From contig CAZAJS010000064.1 in assembly GCA_964485635.1 (NCBI GenBank), forward strand, positions 1 through 6,921: DNA of 6,921 bases, given 5' to 3'. Position 1 is the first letter of the stretch, and every line of letters begins with the position of its first letter. This document shows, piece after piece, positions 1-5,362 of this stretch. Both the position numbers and the translations under genes were made by a program. The DNA is from CAZAJS01 sp964485635. GTDB taxonomy: Bacteria; Pseudomonadota; Gammaproteobacteria; Francisellales; Francisellaceae. The notes below the pieces were generated by a model, which was not told the DNA's origin, made no database searches, and was given only the letters and a program-made list of their open reading frames with translations.

Positions 1-117
1 ACCATGAAAGTCGTCGGATGGATTAATGATACTTCCGAGGTTGTTTTGCACAAAAATGGACGCCATTACGATGGTTTAGCATTGACCCCATTCACGCATT
101 TTGGAGAAGCCCCATGA
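1..117 (+). CDS. 3' end of an unidentified gene, translationally coupled to thiD (partial)
   Basis: An open frame enters from the left edge in the frame of base 1 and ends at TGA 115-117, leaving 38 visible codons (beginning TMKVVGWINDTSEV and ending FTHFGEAP). Its stop overlaps the thiD start in an ATGA arrangement, and the thiD Shine-Dalgarno GGAG (103-106) lies inside it. This is the usual sign of translational coupling, so the two genes are probably co-transcribed. I do not recognise the protein from this tail: it has no transmembrane segment, cysteine cluster or family signature. It does not match the C-termini I know for ThiE, ThiO, ThiM or TenA, although a thiamine-related role would be the natural guess from position. 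An ATG at codon 2 could in principle start a 37-residue peptide, but no Shine-Dalgarno is visible and the sequence before it is missing. Confidence 0.6.
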   Translation, partial: TMKVVGWINDTSEVVLHKNGRHYDGLALTPFTHFGEAP

Positions 118-902
118 AATATAAATGTTTATCTATTGCTGGATTCGACGGATCTGGTGGCGCTGGAATTCAAGCAGATTTAAAAACTTTTTCCGCGACA
201 GGTGGTTATGGGATGAGCGTTTTGACTGCAATCCCGATACAAAATACTTGCGGTGTTCGGCAGATTTACAATGTGTCACTAGAATGCATTGAGGCGCAAT
301 TAAACGCCATTTTTGATGATATTACGCCTGATGCGATTAAAATTGGTATGTTATTTTCAACTGACATTATCGAGCTTGTTGCCGCTTTCATACAACAAAA
401 TGCGCATGGGATTCCTATTGTCCTTGATCCTGTGATGTTTGCCAAAAGTGGGGATGCGTTATTACAGATGGATGCCATGGAGGCTTTAAAAACAAAATTA
501 ATCCCGCTTGTCAGTCTGATTACTCCAAATCTCCCGGAGGCCAAACAATTGGTTTTGTCAAATGGAGGGAAATATTTATTAGGCAAAAAATTATTAGATT
601 TAGGGCCTGAAGCAGTATTATTAAAAGGGGGGCACGAACATTCGGTCAACTCGGATGATTTATTTTTCAGCCATCAAGAACAAGCCGTATTATCCACCCA
701 ACGAATTAACTCTCACAATACGCATGGGACAGGCTGTACATTATCCGCGGCAATTGCTAGTTTTATCAGTCAAAAGAATACTTATTTAAATGCTTGTAAA
801 AAAGCTAAACAATATCTATCACAAGCCATTCTTGCAAGCAAAGATACCAGTGTCGGGAAAGGGCATGGTCCGGTGAATCATTTTTATAAGCTCTGGGAAT
901 AA
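114..902 (+). CDS. thiD: Hydroxymethylpyrimidine/phosphomethylpyrimidine kinase ThiD
   Basis: Cytoplasmic ribokinase-fold enzyme that phosphorylates 4-amino-5-hydroxymethyl-2-methylpyrimidine and then its monophosphate, giving the pyrimidine diphosphate that ThiE joins to the thiazole. The 262 residues match the usual length of a stand-alone ThiD, with no ThiE fusion. Visible motifs are the substrate-side SGGAGIQADLKTF (14-26); QNT (43-45), whose Gln aligns with Gln44 that contacts the pyrimidine in Salmonella ThiD; VLDPVM (103-108); TPNLPEA (137-143); KGGH (171-174); the catalytic anion hole GTGCTLSAA (205-213) with Cys208; and HGPVNHF near the C-terminus. The first loop reads AGFDGSGG rather than the commoner AGSDPSGG. 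GGAG lies 7 bases before the ATG. The start overlaps the stop of the preceding gene, and no other thi gene is visible. A pyridoxal kinase activity is possible in this family, but the QNT and GTGCT motifs favour ThiD. Confidence 0.95.
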   Translation: MKYKCLSIAGFDGSGGAGIQADLKTFSATGGYGMSVLTAIPIQNTCGVRQIYNVSLECIEAQLNAIFDDITPDAIKIGMLFSTDIIELVAAFIQQNAHGIPIVLDPVMFAKSGDALLQMDAMEALKTKLIPLVSLITPNLPEAKQLVLSNGGKYLLGKKLLDLGPEAVLLKGGHEHSVNSDDLFFSHQEQAVLSTQRINSHNTHGTGCTLSAAIASFISQKNTYLNACKKAKQYLSQAILASKDTSVGKGHGPVNHFYKLWE

Positions 903-948
903 TTATTCGATAAGTCAGTTTTAAGCTAATTGAATGGTTCAGTATTCC

Positions 949-985
949 AAGTGGTTTAGAATCGGTTCAAGGAAAACCATTTTTT
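949..985 (+). terminator. Weak terminator-like hairpin after thiD
   Basis: AAGTGGTTT (949-957) can pair with AAACCATTT (974-982), with one G-U pair and a 16-base loop. A run of six T (980-985) overlaps and follows the 3' arm. It lies about 50 bases after the thiD stop, where a factor-independent terminator would be expected. The stem is AT-rich and borrows part of the T-run, so it may be leaky. The only purine-rich Shine-Dalgarno-like stretch ahead of the next small ORF, AAGGAAAA (969-976), falls in its loop and 3' arm. Confidence 0.35.
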
Positions 986-991
986 AGCACA

Positions 992-1249
992 TTGAAACAT
1001 GAAATGCAAAATTGGAAAAAACTGTTTTTACCCAACAAAGACAAAGATTCAAAATTAACCGGTTCAAATGTAGCTGAAGCATTTACCTCAAGTTTCGCTT
1101 ATACTGGCTTAACATTCGGTAAATCTCTTCCAGAGGCAATAAATCATGATAAGAATTTAAACAATGTATCAGATCTGTCAAATACTGGTCAAGCAACAAT
1201 GTTAGGTGCCTTGTCAGTCGGGGCCATTATCACAGGATTTTTTGCTTGA
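992..1249 (+). CDS. Small hypothetical protein with hydrophobic C-terminus
   Basis: I do not recognise this 85-residue product (TTG start; 81 residues if ATG 1004 is used). The frame is open from 914 to 1249 in AT-rich sequence with no gene opposite, so chance is a poor explanation. The N-terminal half is polar and lysine-rich (NWKKLFLPNKDKDSK). The middle, residues 24-60, is rich in Ser, Thr and Asn. Residues 68-85 (ATMLGALSVGAIITGFFA) are a Gly/Ala-rich hydrophobic segment long enough to be one membrane helix at the extreme C-terminus. There is no signal peptide and no cysteine. The start is uncertain: AAGGAAAA at 969-976 is 16 bases from the TTG, which is too far, and no Shine-Dalgarno precedes ATG 1004. 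The next features are the hairpins at 1258-1313. It could be a lineage-specific small membrane-associated protein or a gene remnant. Confidence 0.5.
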   Translation: MKHEMQNWKKLFLPNKDKDSKLTGSNVAEAFTSSFAYTGLTFGKSLPEAINHDKNLNNVSDLSNTGQATMLGALSVGAIITGFFA

Positions 1250-1257
1250 AGCTTGGC

Positions 1258-1302
1258 TTATAATACGCCTTTTGCATTAATCAGGCAAAATTCGTATTGT
1301 AA
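1258..1302 (+). repeat. Long imperfect inverted repeat (hairpin A) in convergent gap
   Basis: TTATAATACG (1258-1267) pairs with CGTATTGTAA (1293-1302) over 10 bp with one G-U pair. After a 2x2 internal loop, TTTTGC (1270-1275) pairs with GCAAAA (1285-1290), leaving a 9-base loop. The hairpin begins 9 bases after the stop of the small ORF. On the minus strand the G-U pair becomes a C-A mismatch, so the structure fits a + strand transcript best. No T-run follows on either strand, so it is not a canonical intrinsic terminator. It may protect or define the 3' end of the small ORF mRNA. Confidence 0.6.
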
Positions 1303-1313
1303 TCTGCCTGATT
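1279..1313. repeat. Perfect 9-bp inverted repeat (hairpin B) overlapping hairpin A
   Basis: AATCAGGCA (1279-1287) and TGCCTGATT (1305-1313) are exact reverse complements separated by 17 bases. The left arm uses the loop and inner 3' arm of hairpin A, so the two structures cannot form together. An A-run on the + strand (1317-1323) gives a T-run on the minus strand, but it precedes the hairpin in the ETF-QO transcript, so a classical terminator is not supported. Its place between the 3' ends of two convergent units suggests a role in 3'-end formation. Confidence 0.5.
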
Positions 1314-1332
1314 CTTAAAAAAATAATCGTAC

Positions 1333-2982
1333 TCACATATTCGGATAATTTGGCCCGCCACCGCCTTCAGGAGGGGTCCAATGAATATTTTGTTTTGGAT
1401 CTTTAATATCACAGGTTTTGCAATGGATACAATTGGCAAAGTTGATTTGTAAATAAGGTTGTTGTGTATCACGATCTGTCACAATTTCATAAACTTGGGC
1501 CGGGCAATAACGTTGTTCCGGTGCATCATAATGCGCTAAATTGTATTGAACTGGGATCTTGGGATCCGTTAGTTGTAAATGACAAGGTTGATTGGTTTCA
1601 TGATTGACATTCGATAAAGCCACACTGGTGGTCCGATCAAACGTTAAAATATCATCCGGTTTTGGATAATCAATGGGCTGGCAATGTTGTTTGGGTTTTA
1701 AGGATTGATGATCCGGTGTTTGATGGTGGAGTGTCCAAGGGACACGGCCACGCAATAGTTTTAAATCAAGACCATTATATAAAGACCCAAGGATCATGCC
1801 CCACTTAGACACAGCTCTGCGAAAGTTACGCTGTGTGTGAAGTTCTTGATAAATACGAGAGTGTTTGACTGCTTCAGGGTAATCAGATAAATAGTCCTCT
1901 GGTTGGGTGCTTGTTAACTGCTTAGCAATGGCATTAGCGGCTAACATGCCGCTTTTCATGGCGTTATGACTGCCTTTGATTTTAGCGACATTAACAAAAC
2001 CAGCACTGCATCCGATTAAAGCACCCCCGGGGAAAGTCAGCTCTGGAAGGGATTGTAATCCACCTTCATTAATGGCACGCGCCCCATAGCTTAAGCGTTT
2101 GCCGCCTTTGAGCATGGTTGCAATTTTTGGATGTGTTTTAAAGCGTTGAAATTCATCAAAAGGTGATAAATAAGGGTTTTGATAGTCTAGCCCTATCACA
2201 TAGCCAATGGCGACTTGGTTATCTTGGAGATGATAAACAAATGATCCTCCCCATGTATGCCGATCCATGGGCCAGCCGGCGGTATGCATCACAAGTCCCG
2301 GTTGATGGTTGGCCGGATCGATTTGCCATAACTCTTTCATTCCCAATCCATAAGTTTGTGGATCGGAATCTTGATCTAAGTGAAAATGGTTGATGATTTG
2401 TTGGCTGATCGAACCGCGTGTGCCTTCACCGAGTAAGGTATATTTGGCATAAATATCCACGCCGGGTTCGTACGTTGCTTTGGCCTGTCCGTCATGATCA
2501 AGGCCAAAATCGCCCGTTCGAACGCCAATAACCCGTTGATTTTTCTTATCAAATAAGGCCTTAGCCCCGGGAAAGCCGGGGAACACATCCACCCCTAAGT
2601 TTTCGGCTTTTTCAGCTAGCCAACGGCAAACATTGCCTAATGAAACAATATAATTACCTCGGTTTTTGAGCTCTTTGGGTAATAAAGATGACGGTAGTCG
2701 CCAACCTTTATTGGCACTGAACCATTCAAATCGATCTTTTTTCACCGGTGTTTGGAAAGGATGGCTTTCATCCTCAGCCCAATCTGGTAGCAATTCGTTT
2801 AATGCATGCGGTTCAAAGACGGCACCGGATAAAATATGTGCTCCGACTTCCGCGCCTTTTTCTAAGACACAGATTTGCCATTGATCATGGGTGTCTTGTT
2901 GTTTTAATTTAATTGCGGCACTCAGGCCTGCGGGACCGGCTCCGACAATGACAACATCGTATTCCATTGAGGTTCGTTCCAT
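1333..2982 (-). CDS. etfD: Electron transfer flavoprotein-ubiquinone oxidoreductase (ETF-QO)
   Basis: Peripheral inner-membrane flavoprotein with FAD and one 4Fe-4S cluster. It passes electrons from reduced ETF, loaded by acyl-CoA and related dehydrogenases, to ubiquinone. The 549 residues match the family length. The N-terminal FAD-binding GAGPAG is at 14-19, with Glu41 ending the second strand. GEGTRGSI (185-192), YGLGMKELWQI (211-221), SYGARAINEGG (298-308) and GCSAGFVNVAKIKGSHNAM (324-342) are typical ETF-QO blocks. Cluster ligands Cys493, Cys518, Cys521 and Cys524 keep the 25-3-3 spacing of the human enzyme, and the C-terminus has the DIKDP and PEGGGGP signatures. AAGGAG with a 7-base spacer supports Met1 over Met6. 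The etfA and etfB partner genes are not next to it. It is transcribed divergently from the HAD gene, from the promoter at 3016-3044. Confidence 0.97.
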   Translation of the reverse strand: MERTSMEYDVVIVGAGPAGLSAAIKLKQQDTHDQWQICVLEKGAEVGAHILSGAVFEPHALNELLPDWAEDESHPFQTPVKKDRFEWFSANKGWRLPSSLLPKELKNRGNYIVSLGNVCRWLAEKAENLGVDVFPGFPGAKALFDKKNQRVIGVRTGDFGLDHDGQAKATYEPGVDIYAKYTLLGEGTRGSISQQIINHFHLDQDSDPQTYGLGMKELWQIDPANHQPGLVMHTAGWPMDRHTWGGSFVYHLQDNQVAIGYVIGLDYQNPYLSPFDEFQRFKTHPKIATMLKGGKRLSYGARAINEGGLQSLPELTFPGGALIGCSAGFVNVAKIKGSHNAMKSGMLAANAIAKQLTSTQPEDYLSDYPEAVKHSRIYQELHTQRNFRRAVSKWGMILGSLYNGLDLKLLRGRVPWTLHHQTPDHQSLKPKQHCQPIDYPKPDDILTFDRTTSVALSNVNHETNQPCHLQLTDPKIPVQYNLAHYDAPEQRYCPAQVYEIVTDRDTQQPYLQINFANCIHCKTCDIKDPKQNIHWTPPEGGGGPNYPNM

Positions 2983-3015
2983 TTGTCCGCTCCTTTTGTC
3001 TTAGGTAATACTTTA

Positions 3016-3044
3016 AAGATAGATGAAAATCACTCAGGTTTCAA
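3016..3044 (-). promoter_or_regulatory. Predicted sigma-70 promoter of the ETF-QO gene
   Basis: On the minus strand, TTGAAA (3039-3044, five of six matches to the -35 consensus) is followed after exactly 17 bases by TATCTT (3016-3021, four of six matches to the -10). Transcription would start near 3009, giving a short leader that contains the strong AAGGAG ribosome-binding site of the ETF-QO gene. The site would lie inside the coding region of the HAD gene if that gene began at 3023, which argues for the later HAD start. Confidence 0.5.
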
Positions 3045-3121
3045 ATCCGCATGGTTTGCTTGGCTTAAATTATGTTAGAGTAATAGCTAATATTGAGGAA
3101 AGCGGGCGTAAAAGAGGTTAT

Positions 3122-3820
3122 ATGGAGCATCTTGACCAAACTTATTATGTATTTGATTTAGACAATACGTTATATCGGAGTGATAGTGGTTTTTTTGATC
3201 AGCAAATGGCGTTAATGAATGAGTTTATTCAACAAACGTTGCAAGTTGATCACGATGAAGCTGCATTTATTCGTGATGATTATTATCATCGCTTTGGCAC
3301 TACACTTCATGGGTTGATGTATTATCACGATGTGGATCCTCAGGCATATTTTGATCATGTTAACCAAGTTTCCTTAGATCATTTATCGATGGATCCGGCG
3401 TTGTTGTTTACGTTAAATCGATTGCGTGAAGAGGGTAAACAAACTTATGTTTGGACGAATGCCTCCCGAGGGCATACAAAACGGGTGATGAAGCATTTAG
3501 GATTTAATCGCTTATTTGATGGGGTTGTGACATTAGAATGTACTGGTTTTTTACCGAAACCTAGCCCAAAGTTTTATGATCATGCGCTCGCGGCGAATGG
3601 CATTGATCCAATGAAAGCGGTCTTTTTTGAAGACTCGTCACATAATCTGGCCGCGGCAAAAGAATATGGGATGCAAACGGTTTTGATTCAAGCCGATGAT
3701 ACGGCACATGCCCGCTTTGTGGTGCATCCTGAGATTGATTTTTTAGTCAAAGATATTGTGTCTTTTTTCCAAGGAAATTATATCGATAGCCGGGCAGCTA
3801 GTTTAAATCGGTTTATGTAA
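3122..3820 (+). CDS. HAD-superfamily hydrolase, pyrimidine 5'-nucleotidase type
   Basis: Predicted cytoplasmic magnesium-dependent phosphatase of HAD subfamily IA, closest to the Sdt1-like pyrimidine 5'-nucleotidases that dephosphorylate UMP and CMP. Numbered from ATG 3122 (232 residues): motif I DLDNTLY (12-18) with nucleophile Asp12 and acid/base Asp14; a helical cap at about 20-95 containing the family-typical YYHRFGTTLHGLM (54-66); motif II WTNAS (111-115); motif III Lys146 in LPKPSPKFY; and motif IV FFEDSSHN (168-175). All catalytic positions are present. The frame stays open back to an ATG at 3023. I prefer 3122 because GAGG (3114-3117) precedes it, Asp12 then sits at the usual distance from the N-terminus, and the upstream stretch overlaps the ETF-QO promoter. 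A weak own promoter may lie at TTAAAT (3065-3070) and TAATAT (3088-3093). The substrate is inferred from family; other phosphomonoesters are possible. Confidence 0.88.
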   Translation: MEHLDQTYYVFDLDNTLYRSDSGFFDQQMALMNEFIQQTLQVDHDEAAFIRDDYYHRFGTTLHGLMYYHDVDPQAYFDHVNQVSLDHLSMDPALLFTLNRLREEGKQTYVWTNASRGHTKRVMKHLGFNRLFDGVVTLECTGFLPKPSPKFYDHALAANGIDPMKAVFFEDSSHNLAAAKEYGMQTVLIQADDTAHARFVVHPEIDFLVKDIVSFFQGNYIDSRAASLNRFM

Positions 3821-3852
3821 GATCATGATTCAGTAAGCCAGTGACATGACCA

Positions 3853-5208
3853 TTACATGGTAACTAGCTCTTCTCCACTCGTTGGGTGAATGGCGATGGT
3901 ATTATCAAAATCGGCCTTGCTTGCACCCATTTGAACAGCAACAGCTACCCCTTGAAGAATTTCATCGACAAAATGACCGAGCATATGACAGCCCACAACG
4001 GTTTGTCGTTGACCGACTGTGACAAGTTTCATGATGGTCGGCAGCCGTGTGCCAGGGACAGCCGAATACAATGCGCTAAAGCGAGCCTGGTGAATGGTGA
4101 CGTCGTCTTGGCCAAAATGTTCAATGGCTTGTTCTTGGCTCATGCCAACGGTGCCAATTGGTGGGTGGGAAAAGACCACGGTTGGTACATAGGTCGTGTC
4201 AAGCTTTAATTCAGACTCCCCATTAAATAGGCGTCTGGCTAACCGTCGTCCGGCGGCAATGGCCACGGGTGTGAGTTCTGGGGCATCGGTGGCATCACCT
4301 AAGGCATAAATATGCGCTTGGCTGGTTTGTTGCCATTGATCGATTTGAATTTTCCCATCCGATTGGGTAGCTACACCGGCTTGTTCTAAACCAAGTGTCT
4401 CTGTATTGGCATGACGGCCAATGGCCCAGAGCAGGCAATCGACATCTGTGATTGTTTCACCTGTATTCAACTTTAGGTTTAATGTCCCGTCTTGGGCTTT
4501 GTCCACTTGTGTGATTTCGGTATGGGTGTGAATGGACAGGCCAAGCTGTGCGCTGGCCTCCATGAGTCCTTGGCGAATGGATTGATCAAAGCCGCGCAGG
4601 GGTTGGTCTTTTCGGATCAATAAATGCGTTTCAGTCCCAAGTCCATTAAAGACACCGGCAATTTCAACGCCGATATAACCTGCTCCGACGACAACGGCTT
4701 TTTGCGGTTGTGTCTCGAGTTCAAAAAATTCATCTGAGGTGATGCCATGCTCGGCGCCTGGAATGTTGGTCGGACGTGATGGGCTGCCCCCAGGGGCTAG
4801 AAAAATATGTTGTCCGGTCAAGGTCGTCCCGTCATCTAATTGGACTGTGTGGGCATCGGTTAGACGGGCATGTTGGGCATAATGGGTAATATTTAAACCT
4901 TCGAAGCGCCGTTGATAAGCGTTGTGAATATTATTAATATACTGATCAATACTTTGTTTTAAAGTGGCCCAGTCAAATTGGATGTCTGAACATTGAATGC
5001 CATAGCCTGGGGCATCGTGATGCAGTTTTTCTAATAAATCGGCCGCATGCCACATCGCCTTTTTAGGCACACAACCACGATTGACACAGGCGCCACCTAA
5101 GTCATTTTGTTCAATAACGGCCACCCGTTGGCCGAGTTTTGCGGCTTGGACACCGGCAGCAATACCGCCACTGCCGCCACCAATACAGATCACATCAAAT
5201 GTTGTCAT
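3853..5208 (-). CDS. gor: Glutathione-disulfide reductase
   Basis: Cytoplasmic FAD-dependent homodimer that reduces oxidised glutathione with NADPH. The 451 residues match bacterial Gor. In order: FAD-binding GGGSGG (10-15); the redox disulfide in GGACVNRGCVPKKAMWHAA (Cys41, Cys46); the coenzyme-binding loop GAGYIG (175-180); Arg199, Lys200 and Arg205, which align with the E. coli residues contacting the NADPH 2'-phosphate; second FAD contact ALGDATD (302-308); and the C-terminal interface motif HPTSGEELVTM with His441 and Glu446 forming the catalytic pair. The last glycine of the coenzyme loop (Gly180) replaces the alanine of E. coli Gor, and Asp201 replaces its His200. AAGGAA lies a few bases before the ATG. 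The gene is convergent with the HAD gene (32-base gap) and divergent from the deaminase gene. Mercuric reductase, lipoamide dehydrogenase and trypanothione reductase fit less well because of the MWHAA and HPTxxEE blocks. Confidence 0.95.
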   Translation of the reverse strand: MTTFDVICIGGGSGGIAAGVQAAKLGQRVAVIEQNDLGGACVNRGCVPKKAMWHAADLLEKLHHDAPGYGIQCSDIQFDWATLKQSIDQYINNIHNAYQRRFEGLNITHYAQHARLTDAHTVQLDDGTTLTGQHIFLAPGGSPSRPTNIPGAEHGITSDEFFELETQPQKAVVVGAGYIGVEIAGVFNGLGTETHLLIRKDQPLRGFDQSIRQGLMEASAQLGLSIHTHTEITQVDKAQDGTLNLKLNTGETITDVDCLLWAIGRHANTETLGLEQAGVATQSDGKIQIDQWQQTSQAHIYALGDATDAPELTPVAIAAGRRLARRLFNGESELKLDTTYVPTVVFSHPPIGTVGMSQEQAIEHFGQDDVTIHQARFSALYSAVPGTRLPTIMKLVTVGQRQTVVGCHMLGHFVDEILQGVAVAVQMGASKADFDNTIAIHPTSGEELVTM

Positions 5209-5226
5209 GCTGATTTCCTTATTTCG

Positions 5227-5263
5227 CTTTTAGCTGTCAGTGTCGCAATTTTTAAGCTAAGAG
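5227..5263. promoter_or_regulatory. Inverted repeat in the gor upstream region
   Basis: CTTTTAGCT (5227-5235) can pair with AGCTAAGAG (5255-5263) over 9 bp with one G-U pair and a 19-base loop. The core hexamers TTAGCT and AGCTAA are exact complements. It lies within 60 bases upstream of the gor start, where an operator or leader hairpin would act. I could not place convincing -10 and -35 boxes for gor around it, so the role is a guess. Confidence 0.3.
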
Positions 5264-5302
5264 GCAAGGTTTCATTGATTCGCTAAGACTTTGTCATGGT
5301 AT

Positions 5303-5327
5303 TTAGCTAGCAAAATTGCTAGACTAA
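5303..5327. promoter_or_regulatory. Dyad-symmetric element upstream of the deaminase gene (operator candidate)
   Basis: CTAGCAA (5307-5313) and TTGCTAG (5316-5322) form a perfect 7-bp dyad around a 2-base centre. Outer TTAG (5303-5306) and CTAA (5324-5327) extend it by 4 bp with a single-base bulge. The near-absent loop favours a DNA site for a dimeric protein over an RNA hairpin, and no T-run follows on either strand. It ends 35 bases before the chosen deaminase start. A -35-like TTGTCA (5291-5296) lies just upstream, but no good -10 is found at the usual distance, so promoter assignment is open. Confidence 0.45.
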
Positions 5328-5362
5328 CAGCCACTGAATCATTGCGAATTTATGAGCTTTTT

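Noticed and set aside
266..649. Minus-strand open frame of about 127 codons inside thiD
   Set aside because: It is fully antisense to a clear thiD, has no recognisable motif, and is explained by the codon pattern of the real gene.
1259..1264. Perfect TATAAT hexamer on the + strand
   Set aside because: There is no -35 box at 16-18 bases and no extended -10. It is part of the arm of hairpin A and would transcribe only antisense to ETF-QO.
2163..2884. Several shorter open frames on both strands within the ETF-QO gene
   Set aside because: They overlap a complete ETF-QO whose motifs span the region, and none has a family signature of its own.
3849..3861. Small hairpin ACCAT-TAC-ATGGT at the gor/HAD convergence
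   Set aside because: It has only five pairs, overlaps the end of gor and has no T-run, so it cannot be supported as a terminator.
3886..4209. Plus-strand open frame of about 107 codons inside gor
   Set aside because: It is antisense to the conserved C-terminal interface domain of gor and shows no protein-family features.
5291..5362. TTG-initiated 24-residue extension of the deaminase
   Set aside because: No Shine-Dalgarno precedes TTG 5291. The added residues are unlike the family N-terminus and the stretch contains a dyad that looks regulatory.
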